Source: Cybelea sp963824595 (GTDB lineage: Bacteria > Vulcanimicrobiota > Vulcanimicrobiia > Vulcanimicrobiales > Vulcanimicrobiaceae). Taken from it: 64,000 nt of DNA. The position numbers and the translations under genes are program-made. The stretch covers positions 62,001 to 126,000 of the forward strand of contig CAWGPY010000005.1 in the NCBI GenBank assembly GCA_963824595.1, read 5' to 3'. Of this stretch, positions 35,361 to 43,898 are shown piece by piece. Numbering within the stretch: position 1 is the first letter of the stretch; each line of letters starts with the position of its first letter. The notes beneath the pieces were generated by a model. The model worked only from the letters and a program-made list of their open reading frames with translations, had not been told where the DNA came from and made no database searches.

Positions 35361-36331
35361 TAGCCGCCGATGCTGATCGTTACCGCCGCCATATGGCTCG
35401 AGAGGTGAATCACCTTCGTGGGCTTGCCGCCGTCCGGATACTTGTAAAACGACAAGTTCGAGAACGGGGTCGCGACGATCGTGTCGCCGTCGATCCACGA
35501 GCCGCCGGAAACTTTCTCCGACCAGCCCGTAAACTCGCTGATGCCCACGATCCTTCCGCTGGAGCCCGACACCTTGACGCGGAAGATGCGCTCCCACAGC
35601 TTCTCGCCGTTGTGATGCGTGACGTGGAACGACTGCAGCGCCAGATCGGTGCCGTCCCACTGCACGTGCTTCACGCCGCCGAGCGTGCGGTTCAGCGTGA
35701 TCGTTGCGAACGATTTCTTGCCGGCGGCGAGCTCGGCCATCACGTTGCCGCCGCTCGTGACGAACAGGTTCCCCTGCGCGTCGTAGCCGCACGACGGATC
35801 GGCGCCCAGCGCCGAGCTGTCGTACATCGCCGGCTTGCCGCTGCCGCCCGCATAGACCGCGACGGCCGGCGCGTAGCTTCCGCTGTTCTGCATCGTGACT
35901 GCGAGGTTGCCGCTGCTCGCATCGCTCGCGCAGTCCATCGGCATCTCGCCCGACGGAACGGTCAGCGATGCGATCGGCGACGTGCCGCCGTGCGCGTACT
36001 CGACCACGGAGCCGGTGCCGTCGGGCGAGTTGCGCTTCGGCAACTCGGTGACGAAGACGTTGCCGCTCGTGTCGGAGCACACCGAGCTGACGGCGCCGGG
36101 CGACTTGAACGACCCCTCGGCCGTCCCATCGGGGTATGCATAGACTTCAACGACGTGGTTGCCGCCGACGTAGAGAAGATCGCCCGATCCGGCGGCGTGC
36201 CCGCGATGCGCGCTCTGCTGCGTTGCGGTTGGGGGAGTGAGTGCGGGCTGCGCCGCGCTGCACGCAGATAGAATGGCCGCAACCGCGCCGAAGCATGCCG
36301 CGCGGCGCGCCGTATAAAAAGTCGTCCGCAT
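35360..36331 (-). CDS. beta-propeller lipoprotein
   Basis: 323 residues. Lipobox ILSAC, then a propeller of repeated blades such as DLLYVGGNHVVEVYAYPDGTAEG, NVFVTELP and NLFVTSGGNV with an NHL-like look. No catalytic motif; probably an extracytoplasmic binding or scaffold protein. Proteins of this type are numerous in Eremiobacterota-like genomes, which is one reason for the taxonomic guess. Precedes the EVE gene with overlapping stop/start; divergent from the cupin gene. Confidence 0.82.
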   Translation of the reverse strand: MRTTFYTARRAACFGAVAAILSACSAAQPALTPPTATQQSAHRGHAAGSGDLLYVGGNHVVEVYAYPDGTAEGSFKSPGAVSSVCSDTSGNVFVTELPKRNSPDGTGSVVEYAHGGTSPIASLTVPSGEMPMDCASDASSGNLAVTMQNSGSYAPAVAVYAGGSGKPAMYDSSALGADPSCGYDAQGNLFVTSGGNVMAELAAGKKSFATITLNRTLGGVKHVQWDGTDLALQSFHVTHHNGEKLWERIFRVKVSGSSGRIVGISEFTGWSEKVSGGSWIDGDTIVATPFSNLSFYKYPDGGKPTKVIHLSSHMAAVTISIGG

Positions 36332-36402
36332 AGCGCGCTTCTTCGCGGACCGCCAGGCATGCCCTGGCCGCCGTGGCGGCGATATGCTATCGTAGGGCGG
36401 CT

Positions 36403-36885
36403 ATGCAGCGGCGAGTCGTTCGAGCGACCGGCACCGGGTGGGAAGGCGTCGAGCCTGCCGGCTATACTCCGCAGGCAACCGGAACCGGCGTCGCGCGCCA
36501 TACCATCGTGGGTTCGCGCAAGGCCGACCCAAGCGAGCCCGGCCCGCGCATGGAGCTGCGCTACTTCGAAGTCGCGCCCGGCGCCGCGTCGCGTCTCGAG
36601 AAGCACGAGCACGAGCACTACGTCATCGTGCGCACGGGTCTCGGCTACGCCGTGATCGGCGATACGGCGAGCGAGATCGGGCCCAACGACGTGATCTACG
36701 TCGGCCCGCTCGAGTTGCATCAGTTCGTGAATCGCGGCGAGGAGCCGTTCGGATTCTACTGCTTCGTCGACACGTGCCGCGATTTCTCGCAAGCGCCGAC
36801 GAGCGGCGACCTCGACCGCCTGCAGGCGTCGCCGGCCGGAGCAATCGCGAAACCGTTCGCAGTCCCGCCACCCGTTAAGCGCTAA
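36403..36885 (+). CDS. cupin-domain protein
   Basis: 160 residues. The cupin metal motifs are LEKHEHEHYVIVRTGLGYAV and, about 20 residues on, GPLELHQFVNRGEEPFGFYCFVD, a small double-stranded beta barrel that normally binds Fe, Mn or Ni. FVDTCRDFSQAP may add a cysteine ligand. I choose the ATG of MQRRVVRATG, with AGGG upstream, over the GTG at 36373. Possibly a dioxygenase or sensor; substrate unknown. Confidence 0.85.
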   Translation: MQRRVVRATGTGWEGVEPAGYTPQATGTGVARHTIVGSRKADPSEPGPRMELRYFEVAPGAASRLEKHEHEHYVIVRTGLGYAVIGDTASEIGPNDVIYVGPLELHQFVNRGEEPFGFYCFVDTCRDFSQAPTSGDLDRLQASPAGAIAKPFAVPPPVKR

Positions 36886-36896
36886 AGAACGACACC

Positions 36897-36915
36897 GGCG
36901 AAGCTGCGCTTCGCC
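36897..36915 (+). terminator. hairpin, possible bidirectional terminator
   Basis: GGCGAAGC-TGC-GCTTCGCC is a perfect 8-bp stem with a 3-base loop, 11 bases after the cupin stop. On the plus strand it is followed by CGTTCTTCGTTCTTCG (a 7-base unit repeated), on the minus strand by a short T-rich stretch. It could end both the cupin transcript and the minus-strand transcript through the structured element. The T-tract is weak. Confidence 0.45.
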
Positions 36916-36931
36916 CGTTCTTCGTTCTTCG

Positions 36932-37096
36932 CGGATGTCGGGGGCCGACCGCTCCAAGCGAAGTCTCTGACTTTTTCGGGTCGGCCCGGAGGGCCGTTTC
37001 AAAACGTTGTTCTCCCGAAAAGGCAGCGAAGCAGGAGCGCCACATGGAGGTGGCGCGACGAGCGTCTTCGCGGGAGCGGTCGGCCCCCGACATCCG
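36932..37096 (-). ncRNA. candidate structured RNA element, copy 2
   Basis: 165 bases closed by a perfect 24-bp inverted repeat (36932-36955 with 37073-37096). Read on the minus strand it contains, in the same order as 8431-8564, GACGCTCGTC, a hairpin with 7-bp stem at 37037-37056, CTCCTGCT, an 8-bp stem (36973-36980 with 37014-37021) and GAAAAAGTC. An extra small hairpin (CGGCCC-GGA-GGGCCG, 36983-36997) is inserted in its apical loop. It begins 14 bases after the minus-strand sulfurtransferase stop. The helix ends differ from copy 1 in sequence but keep pairing. Confidence 0.6.
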
Positions 37097-37110
37097 GGAA
37101 AAACGAAGAG

Positions 37111-37956
37111 CTACTTTGTTCCGGTTTCGATTGGGCGTGACGGGTCGGAGACCCATTCGCTCCACGATCCGTTGTAGATGCGCGAGCCGGTGAGGCCCGC
37201 GCGTTCCATCGCTAAGTAGTTCACCGCCGCGGAGACGCCGGAGCCGCATTGATGCACGGTGCGCCCCGGATCGAGGCCCGCGCGCTCGAACTCTTCGCGC
37301 AGTGCCGCGGGCGATTTCAGCTTTCCCTCGGCGTCGAAGTTCTCTTTGAACCAGCGATTCCTCGCGCCGGGAATGTGTCCGGCGACGGGGTCGATCGGCT
37401 CGGTTTCGCCGGAGTAGCGCTCTCTCGCGCGCGCGTCGACGAGGCGCATGTCCGGGCTGTTCAGGTGTTCGTGCACGTGCGTGGCGTCGACGAGATACTC
37501 CGGACGCAGGCGTACGGTCAGCGTCCCTTCGCGCGCGGCTTTCGACGGGTCCGCGGTGAGGGGGTATCCGAGCGCGAGCCACGCGGGGAAGCCGCCGTCG
37601 AGCACGGCGACGGCGTCGTGGCCGAGCCAGCGGGTGAGAAACCACATGCGCGCGGCAAACATGTCGGCGCCGCCGTCGTAGGTCACGATCTGCGACCCGT
37701 CGTCGGCGCCGGCCGCGCGCAGAAAGCGCGCGAAGTGCAGCGGATCCGGCAGCGGGTGCCGCCCGTTCCGTCCGGTCTTCGCTCCGGCGAGGTCGCGTTC
37801 GACCGACGCGAAGTACGCGCCGGGAATATGCGCCTCGTCGTAGAGCCGGCGTCCCGACTCGAGGTCCGCGAGCGAATGACGGCAGTCGAACACGACGAGC
37901 TGCGGATCGCCGAGCCGCTCGCGCAGTGCCTCGGGCGAGACGATCGTTGTGAACAC
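37111..37956 (-). CDS. sulfurtransferase (thiosulfate / 3-mercaptopyruvate type)
   Basis: 281 residues, two rhodanese domains. The second carries the active-site loop HQCGSGVSA (Cys near 236), whose CGSGV sequence is the mercaptopyruvate sulfurtransferase form; the first is inactive, as usual, with the interdomain region containing DGGFPAWLALGYPL. It moves sulfane sulfur to thiol acceptors or cyanide. GTG start one base after the glutaredoxin stop (TAG-C-GTG), last gene of a small operon with BolA and monothiol glutaredoxin, so a role in Fe-S or thiol metabolism is likely. Confidence 0.9.
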   Translation of the reverse strand: MFTTIVSPEALRERLGDPQLVVFDCRHSLADLESGRRLYDEAHIPGAYFASVERDLAGAKTGRNGRHPLPDPLHFARFLRAAGADDGSQIVTYDGGADMFAARMWFLTRWLGHDAVAVLDGGFPAWLALGYPLTADPSKAAREGTLTVRLRPEYLVDATHVHEHLNSPDMRLVDARARERYSGETEPIDPVAGHIPGARNRWFKENFDAEGKLKSPAALREEFERAGLDPGRTVHQCGSGVSAAVNYLAMERAGLTGSRIYNGSWSEWVSDPSRPIETGTK

Positions 37957-37957
37957 G

Positions 37958-38317
37958 CTAGCGCAGGTTGATGGTTTGTTTCTGCTCCGGCCGCGGGCCG
38001 CCGAACGCTTCTTCCAGCTTCGCCTGCAGCTCGCCGTTCTGCGCCATCGGTCCGAGGATGTCGGTGTCGCCGTAGAACGTTCCGCCGATGAAGACCTTCG
38101 GCAGCGTCGGCCAGTCCGTCATCTCGGCGAGCGCCTCACGCTTGGGCGCGTTGTCGAGCACGTCGATCACCTCGAACGGATAGCCGAAGCCGTTGAAAAA
38201 CTCGATCGTTTCGAGCGTGAAGCCGCAGCGCGGGGCGGTCTTCGTTCCCTTGCCGTAGACGAGAATCGTGTTCTCTGCGACCTCGCGCGCGATCTCTTCG
38301 CTAAAATCCGTCGGCAT
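37958..38317 (-). CDS. grxD: monothiol glutaredoxin (Grx4/GrxD type)
   Basis: About 119 residues. LVYGKGTKTAPRCGFTLETIEFFN carries the conserved lysine and the single active cysteine in CGFT, the place of the usual CGFS. WPTLPKVFIGGTFYGDTDIL supplies the TVP-like glutathione-binding loop. These proteins bind a [2Fe-2S] cluster with glutathione and partner with BolA. Either ATG 38323 (overlapping the bolA stop) or ATG 38317 may start it; GGAGG ends 7 bases before 38317 and only 1 base before 38323, so I prefer 38317. Confidence 0.92.
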   Translation of the reverse strand: MPTDFSEEIAREVAENTILVYGKGTKTAPRCGFTLETIEFFNGFGYPFEVIDVLDNAPKREALAEMTDWPTLPKVFIGGTFYGDTDILGPMAQNGELQAKLEEAFGGPRPEQKQTINLR

Positions 38318-38319
38318 GG

Positions 38320-38556
38320 TCATTCCTCCGCTACGATAGTCTTGAGCTCGACCGCGTGCACGCGGCCGTCTTTGAGGGCGGTTTTGAGCGCGCCGTACAC
38401 CAGCTGATGCTGCTCGATCAACGTCTTACCCGCAAACGCCTTCGAGCGCACCGTTACGTTGAAGTGGTCCATCGTTCCCGTACGGTCCAGCACTCCGACT
38501 TCGGCGTCGGGCAACTCGGCGCGAATCAGGCTGGTGAGCGCCCGCCTCTCGATCAC
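38320..38556 (-). CDS. bolA: BolA family protein
   Basis: 78 residues with the single BolA/IbaG KH-like domain: ALTSLIRAELPDAEVGVLD, then HFNVTVRSKAFAGKTLIEQHQLVYGALKTAL with the conserved His. Forms heteromeric [2Fe-2S] complexes with monothiol glutaredoxin, encoded directly downstream. GTG start overlaps the previous stop (GTGA) and its own stop overlaps an ATG of grxD, so the three proteins are translationally linked. Confidence 0.93.
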   Translation of the reverse strand: MIERRALTSLIRAELPDAEVGVLDRTGTMDHFNVTVRSKAFAGKTLIEQHQLVYGALKTALKDGRVHAVELKTIVAEE

Positions 38557-38807
38557 GACTTCAGCCTTGGTGCGCGGGCGTTGAGTGCCTCGGCGAGACC
38601 GCGCGCCTCGCCCAGCGTCTCGGGCAGACGCGTCGCGCCGCGGCTGAGCGCGGCGGTGACGCCGCTCGCAAGAATGATTCCCGTGACGCCGAGCAACACG
38701 GCGGGAACTCCGCTCGCGCGCAGCGGGCCGATCTCGAGCTTGAACGTGCGTTGAACGCGCGCGACGCCGCGGAGGAACGCGCGAAGTCCGCTGCCTTGAG
38801 TATTCAC
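38553..38807 (-). CDS. small single-helix membrane protein upstream of bolA
   Basis: 84 residues. GTG start, one helix (GVPAVLLGVTGIILASGVTAAL, about 33-54) between a basic N-terminus and an amphipathic C-terminus containing PETLGEARGLAEALNARA. It is the first gene of the bolA-grxD-sulfurtransferase operon and overlaps bolA by 4 bases, which supports it being real. It diverges from the TonB receptor. No family recognised. Confidence 0.6.
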   Translation of the reverse strand: MNTQGSGLRAFLRGVARVQRTFKLEIGPLRASGVPAVLLGVTGIILASGVTAALSRGATRLPETLGEARGLAEALNARAPRLKS

Positions 38808-38873
38808 GACCCGTTCTACGTCGGGCCGCGTCGGAAGGCCTGGCGCGGAGGAGGGGGCGAACCAGCCCTGGCC

Positions 38874-41309
38874 ATGCTGCCGATCTTGATTGCCGCTTGC
38901 TGCCTCATCGGCGGCTCGGTGCACGCGCCAAGCGGGGCGCCGATCGCCCACGCGCAGGTGACGCTGCGCGGCCAGAAGACCGTCTCCACGACGACCGACG
39001 TGCGCGGAACCTTCTCCGTCGAGGTGCCGGCCGGGCGCTACGATCTGACCGTCGTCGCGCGCGGCTACGCCGCGGTCACCGTCAACACCGGCGAGTTGGG
39101 CGACGGAGCGCGCATCGACGTCGCGCTCGAGCCGAACGACGCTCCGAAGCTTCGGACGATCGGCCAGGTGACGGTCAACGGCGGGTTCACGCTCGATCGC
39201 AACGTGATCCCCGAGATGGACGTGTCGCGCTCGCAGATGGACGCGCTGGGCTACACGCAGGTGCTCGAAGCGCTCGGGCAGGTGCCGTCCGTCGTCATCC
39301 AGCGGCCCGACGCCGGCGCGCCGACGACGCCGGCCGTCGTCTCGCTCCGCGGTCCCGATCCGTCGGAAGCGATGGTTACGCTCGACGGCCAGCAGCTCAA
39401 CGACGGCAACACCGGCGACGTCGATCTGTCGCAGTTTGCGGTTCCGGGCTTCAGCAGCGTGACCGTGACCGAAGGGCTGGGCCCGACCGACGCGGAGGGG
39501 AGCAACACGTTCGGCGGTGCGGTGAACCTCGTTTCGTTGCGGCCCACACAGGACGAGCATCTGGCGTTCTCGGCATCGGCCGGTTCGTACGGCACGACGC
39601 AATCGTGGCTCAACGCAACGGGCTCGATCGGCAAGCTCGGGTACGCACTGGCCGGCAACGACTTCCAGCAGATCGGGCAGGTGAACGAATACGACTCGGT
39701 CGTGCCGTCGAACAACCTGCCGATCTACTGCGGGCCCGCGACGAAGACGAAGACGCCGAACTGCCCGGTCCAAGTCCATCTGGGATCGTCGATCGCGGCG
39801 ATGCTCGGCTTGGTCAATCTCGACTACAATTTCTCGCAGCGTTCGGACGTCGGATTCCGCCTCTTTACGCTGGGCGACAACCGCGACGAGTCGAGCGCGC
39901 TCAACGGCATCGCGGGGAACCCGACGTGCGTGTTCAGCGGCCCGGGCGCGGGCTGCGCCTTCGCGCCGCCGTCGTCGGGGTCGTCGAACGAAGTTGCCAA
40001 CCCGGTGTTCGGCGATCACGTCGGGCAGGGCAGCGCGAACTTTGCCCAGAGCATTCGCGCGTACGACGGCTACGGACGCGTGCCGATCGGCGCGGGGACG
40101 CTCCTCGCCGACTTCTACGCCACCGACAATAACATTGACTTCGAGGGCGGGGGCGTCTCACCGTACGACGTGTCGCACCTCGACACGCGCTACAACGAGG
40201 GGCTCTCGTGGGGACGGACCTTCGACGCCAGCGAGTTCGCCTTCGGCGGCTACGCGCGTCAGGAGTCGCTGCAGGGGCTCGGCATCACGCAGACGCTGTC
40301 GCAGAGCATCAGTTCGTACTTCTTGCGGGGCGCCCAGCAGCTCAGCCGCAGCACGCGGCTCTCGGGCGGTCTCTACGACGCCGACTACTCGACGTTCGGC
40401 AACACGCTCAACTGGCGGCTCGGGCTAAGCCAGGATCTCGGCACGTCGAGCGTCGCGCGCTTCTCCGTGGGCACGGGGTTCCGGTCGCCGTTGCTCGCGG
40501 AGCTCTACTTCTTCCCGCCGGTGCTCGTGGACGGCAAGCTGCAGCCCAATCCGGCCGCCGGGCCGATCGACTCCAACTGCGTGGCTCCCAACGGGAATCC
40601 GCTCGAGAAACCGGAGCATGCCACCGAGTACGAGTTGGGCTTCTCGCATCTCTTTTCGAGCACGTCGAACCTCGACGTTTCGATCTACCGCTCGAACCTG
40701 CGCGACACGATCGAGAACTACTATCCCGGCGGCGGCGCGAAGAGCTTCTGCGGCACGCCCCTGGGCTTCACGTACGAGATTCCCATCAACATCGGCAACG
40801 CGGTCTACGAAGGCGCCGAGGCGCGCTACAAGCAAACGTTCCCGCGCGTCCACGTGACGGCGACGCTCTCGTACGGGCTCAACGTCGCCTATCCGTACGC
40901 GCTGGGTCCGTTCGTGTCGAACCCGACCTCGGGCGGCACGCTGATCGACAACCAACAGTTTCTCGGCGTTCCGCAGCAACAGGGCTCGGCCGTCTTCCTG
41001 TGGTCGCAGAACGGCTGGCATGCGTCCACGGCGTTCACGTTTGCCGGCAAGAACAACACGCTCAACCAGCCGCCCTACACGCTGGTCGACGGCGCGATCG
41101 GCAAGAACTTCGGTCGCCTCGATTTCACGATCGCCGCGACCAACATCTTCAATGCGGCGTCCGGGCCGTTCACGCTCTACGATGCGGGCACGCCGTATCG
41201 CGGCCTCTACCCCGGCCCGTCGAAGACGCAGTTTCTTGCGAACGTGCCGACCGACGCGCTGTACGTGCAGCCGGCTGCGGTGAAGTTCATCCTCACGTTC
41301 CACGAATAA
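38874..41309 (+). CDS. TonB-dependent outer-membrane receptor with carboxypeptidase-regulatory-like domain
   Basis: 811 residues. Signal peptide (MLPILIAACCLIGGSVHA), a beta-sandwich carboxypeptidase-D regulatory-like domain (VTLRGQKTVSTTTDVRGTFSVEV), a plug domain (ALGQVPSVVIQRPD, VSLRGPDPSEAMVTLDGQ, GSNTFGGAVNLVSLR) and a large barrel with many aromatic strands, ending VKFILTFHE. It imports a siderophore, vitamin or sugar using TonB energy; ligand unknown. GGAGGAGG lies 16-27 bases upstream of the ATG; a TTG at 38794 would add 27 residues. Implies an outer membrane. Confidence 0.92.
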   Translation: MLPILIAACCLIGGSVHAPSGAPIAHAQVTLRGQKTVSTTTDVRGTFSVEVPAGRYDLTVVARGYAAVTVNTGELGDGARIDVALEPNDAPKLRTIGQVTVNGGFTLDRNVIPEMDVSRSQMDALGYTQVLEALGQVPSVVIQRPDAGAPTTPAVVSLRGPDPSEAMVTLDGQQLNDGNTGDVDLSQFAVPGFSSVTVTEGLGPTDAEGSNTFGGAVNLVSLRPTQDEHLAFSASAGSYGTTQSWLNATGSIGKLGYALAGNDFQQIGQVNEYDSVVPSNNLPIYCGPATKTKTPNCPVQVHLGSSIAAMLGLVNLDYNFSQRSDVGFRLFTLGDNRDESSALNGIAGNPTCVFSGPGAGCAFAPPSSGSSNEVANPVFGDHVGQGSANFAQSIRAYDGYGRVPIGAGTLLADFYATDNNIDFEGGGVSPYDVSHLDTRYNEGLSWGRTFDASEFAFGGYARQESLQGLGITQTLSQSISSYFLRGAQQLSRSTRLSGGLYDADYSTFGNTLNWRLGLSQDLGTSSVARFSVGTGFRSPLLAELYFFPPVLVDGKLQPNPAAGPIDSNCVAPNGNPLEKPEHATEYELGFSHLFSSTSNLDVSIYRSNLRDTIENYYPGGGAKSFCGTPLGFTYEIPINIGNAVYEGAEARYKQTFPRVHVTATLSYGLNVAYPYALGPFVSNPTSGGTLIDNQQFLGVPQQQGSAVFLWSQNGWHASTAFTFAGKNNTLNQPPYTLVDGAIGKNFGRLDFTIAATNIFNAASGPFTLYDAGTPYRGLYPGPSKTQFLANVPTDALYVQPAAVKFILTFHE

Positions 41310-41318
41310 GCGGCAACG

Positions 41319-42323
41319 GTGAAGGCGCTGCGTCTGCACGAGCTCGGCGGTCCGCAGCAACTGAGGGTTGACGAGGTCGAGCGTCCGCCGATCCGCGAAG
41401 ACGAGGCGCTGGTCCGCATCCGGGCGGCCGCGCTCAATCGCCGCGACCTGTTCATCACGCAAGGCCTCTATCCCAACGTGCGCCTGCCGGTCACGCTCGG
41501 CTCCGACGGGGCGGGCCAGATCGCGGAGCTCGGCGCCGTGTACGGCGATCTTCACGCCGGCGACGAGGTGGTGATCGATCCCATGCTGGGATGGGGCGAC
41601 GATCCGCGCGTCTGGGACGCCGCAGGGTCGTCCATCCTCGGGATGCCGCGCGCGGGGACGTTTGCCGAGTACGTCGCAGTGCCGGCGGCCAACGTCTATC
41701 GCAAGCCGGCGGCCCTGTCGATGGAGGAAGCCGCCGCGATTCCGCTCGCCGGTGTGACGGCCTATCGCGCGCTCTTTACGCGCGGCGCGCTGCAGCCGGG
41801 CGAGACGGTGCTCGTCACCGGCGTCGGCGGCGGCGTGCAGACGTTCGTGCTGCTGTTCGCGAAGCGCGCCGGCGCCCGCGCGATCGTCACGTCGAGCAGC
41901 GACGAGAAGCTGGTGCGGGCCAAGGAGCTCGGCGCCGACGTCGCGATCAACTACGCGTCGTCGCCCGACTGGGCCAAGACGCTGCGCACGAGCGAGCGAG
42001 TGGATCTCGTCGTGGATTCGTCGGGAGGCGACACGCTGCGCGCCGCGCTCGACGTCGTGCGGCCGGGAGGCCGAATCGCGATCTACGGCGGCACGAACGG
42101 CGACGCGACGATCAAGATGTTCCCGCTCTTCTGGAAGCACGTGACCATTCTCGGCACCTCGATGGGAAGCCCGGAAGACTTCGCCGCGATGCTCCGGCTG
42201 TTCGAGGGCGATCTGCGCCCGGCGATCGACCGCACGTTCTCGCTCGACGACGCGCCGGCCGCGTTCGCGCGGCTCGCCGAATCGAGCCAGTTCGGCAAGG
42301 TCGTCCTCACGTTGTCATCCTAA
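41319..42323 (+). CDS. zinc-independent quinone oxidoreductase-like MDR dehydrogenase
   Basis: 334 residues. MDR-superfamily fold: N-terminal GroES-like part (VRIRAAALNRRDLFITQGLYP), TLGSDGAGQIAELG, and a Rossmann loop VTGVGGGVQTFVLLFAKRAGARAI. The four structural-zinc cysteines are absent, so it is of the quinone oxidoreductase (YhdH/QOR) type using NADPH. GTG start 9 bases after the TonB receptor stop. Closed by a bidirectional hairpin before the convergent lipoprotein. Confidence 0.9.
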   Translation: MKALRLHELGGPQQLRVDEVERPPIREDEALVRIRAAALNRRDLFITQGLYPNVRLPVTLGSDGAGQIAELGAVYGDLHAGDEVVIDPMLGWGDDPRVWDAAGSSILGMPRAGTFAEYVAVPAANVYRKPAALSMEEAAAIPLAGVTAYRALFTRGALQPGETVLVTGVGGGVQTFVLLFAKRAGARAIVTSSSDEKLVRAKELGADVAINYASSPDWAKTLRTSERVDLVVDSSGGDTLRAALDVVRPGGRIAIYGGTNGDATIKMFPLFWKHVTILGTSMGSPEDFAAMLRLFEGDLRPAIDRTFSLDDAPAAFARLAESSQFGKVVLTLSS

Positions 42324-42334
42324 GCGACGACGAA

Positions 42335-42363
42335 GGGCAAGCGTGCGCTGCGGGGGCTTGTCC
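42335..42363. terminator. hairpin between convergent genes
   Basis: GGGCAAGC (42335-42342) pairs with GCTTGTCC (42356-42363) through one G-U pair, with a 13-base loop, exactly in the 40-base gap between the convergent stops at 42323 and 42364. Followed by TTAAG on the plus strand. A bidirectional terminator is plausible, with weak T-tract. Confidence 0.4.
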
Positions 42364-42978
42364 TTAAGTCGGGAGCGCGGTCTCCGGTTTGCCGTCGCAC
42401 GTTCCGTCGGGCGGCGGCGCGTTGCGATAGAGCGGGCCGGCGTGGCGAACCGGCATTCCGTCGCGCGGCCAGAGGATGACGGGGACTCGGCGATCGGGCG
42501 TCAGCTTTCGCTCGCACGCGAAGACCGCGTGCTTCTTCGAGTTCTTGTCGCCGCCGATCCACAGATCGAACCAGAGCCGATAGCAGCCGTTGCTGCCGCT
42601 GCCGGTCGGCGGGCCGGACGTGGTGCACAGATCCTCGCGAATGAAGTATTGCTTGAGGAACGGCACGTAGATCTTGATGCCGTAGGGGATCTCTTTGTCG
42701 TTCTTACGCTCGGTCGCAAACGTCGTGGGATTGCAATACGTTCCGTCGCCGCCGGCGCGATCGTGCAGCACCGGATGCGCGATCTTATTCCCGGGCGGCG
42801 CGTTGTCTGGCCAGCCGTAGAACGTAATCGTCGCCTTGACGCCGGTCGGAGCCACCTTCACGACGTAGCACGAGGTCCGGGATGCGCCCGTGGGCGGCAG
42901 CGCGGGTCCTCCACCGGGCTGCGAGCAGGCGGCGAGCGCGGCGAGGGCTGCCCACGCGAACGTCCGCGCGCGGATCAC
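42364..42978 (-). CDS. predicted lipoprotein, unknown function
   Basis: 204 residues. Lipobox LAALAAC followed by a GPALPPTG linker and a domain with several cysteines (SCYVVKV, GTYCNPTT, EDLCTTS, GCYRLWFD, FACERKL, GTCDGKP) that could form three disulfides. Aromatic-rich beta pattern such as ATITFYGWPDN and CYRLWFDLWIGGDKN. No family recognised. GTG start overlaps the MBL hydrolase stop (GTGA), so it is the last gene of the NUDIX-MBL-lipoprotein operon. Confidence 0.78.
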   Translation of the reverse strand: MIRARTFAWAALAALAACSQPGGGPALPPTGASRTSCYVVKVAPTGVKATITFYGWPDNAPPGNKIAHPVLHDRAGGDGTYCNPTTFATERKNDKEIPYGIKIYVPFLKQYFIREDLCTTSGPPTGSGSNGCYRLWFDLWIGGDKNSKKHAVFACERKLTPDRRVPVILWPRDGMPVRHAGPLYRNAPPPDGTCDGKPETALPT

Positions 42979-43898
42979 TGCGAACCCTCCGTTAGCGAAT
43001 ACTCGGCGAGCGATTCGAGCCGCAGCTCGGCGCCGAGCTCCGCGATGGCCACCGCGGCCTCGTCGGGGCCGAGAATCTGCTCGATGCGGGGATTGAGGAT
43101 CGCCGTTTCGTCGCGGGTCATCGGTCGTCCGAGCGTTCGTGAGACGACCGCGCCCTCATCTTCGAGGGCGATCAGATGCGCGAGAACTTGCCGCGCCATC
43201 GCCGGCCAGAGCACGGCAACGTGCGAGCCGTAGATGCGCTTCACCAAATCGGGAATCGTGGCGGGGCTCTCGTGCAGCGCCTCGACGATCTGCCGCTCGC
43301 GCATCTTCCGGTGCGCGATGTACTCGTCGATCTTCGCTCGCGGATCGGCGACGACGGGCCCGTGGCCGCCGTAGATCGCGCGCGCGCCGCCGAACTCGTC
43401 GGCCAGGCGCTGCAGCGTGCGTTGATACGGGCGCATCGCGCCGCCCGGGGGCGCGATCACCGACGTTCCCTCGCCCAAGATGACGTCGCCGGTGAAGAGC
43501 GCGCCGTCGCGGGGCAGGTAGAACGCCGCGTGGTCGAAGGTATGGCCCGGTGCGTCGATCACGCGCAGCGCCGTATCGCCCAGGCGCAGCTCGCCCTCGA
43601 GCGGCAGGTCGGCGTCGCGCGCCACGCGGCCGTTGGGATGCGCGTAGACCGGCGCTCGCGTCGCCCGGGCGAGCGGCGCCGCTGCGGGTGCGTGATCGGG
43701 ATGGCCGTGCGTGACCGCAATTGCGGCGACGGCGAGTCCGCGGTCGCGCGCCGCGGCGACGAGCGCCCGCACGTGCGATTCGATCGCCGGCCCCGGATCG
43801 ACGACCAGCGCCGCGCCGCTTCCGCAATCCACGACGTAGGAGTTCGTGCCCGTCAGCGTCATGGGCGACGGGTTGGGAGCGCGAACGAGCGTTACCAC
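42975..43898 (-). CDS. MBL-fold metallo-hydrolase (LACTB2-like)
   Basis: 307 residues. Metal motif THGHPDHAPAA (HxHxDH) near 64, with downstream His/Asp ligands in APGHTFDHAAFYL and LFTGDVILG, and YGGHGPVV near 178. The C-terminal helical domain (KMRERQIVEALHESPATIPDLVKRIYG) is the LACTB2/glyoxalase-II-like extension, in humans an RNA endonuclease. GTG start overlaps the NUDIX stop by 7 bases. Likely hydrolyses a phosphodiester or thioester; substrate not deducible. Confidence 0.88.
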   Translation of the reverse strand: MVTLVRAPNPSPMTLTGTNSYVVDCGSGAALVVDPGPAIESHVRALVAAARDRGLAVAAIAVTHGHPDHAPAAAPLARATRAPVYAHPNGRVARDADLPLEGELRLGDTALRVIDAPGHTFDHAAFYLPRDGALFTGDVILGEGTSVIAPPGGAMRPYQRTLQRLADEFGGARAIYGGHGPVVADPRAKIDEYIAHRKMRERQIVEALHESPATIPDLVKRIYGSHVAVLWPAMARQVLAHLIALEDEGAVVSRTLGRPMTRDETAILNPRIEQILGPDEAAVAIAELGAELRLESLAEYSLTEGSQ

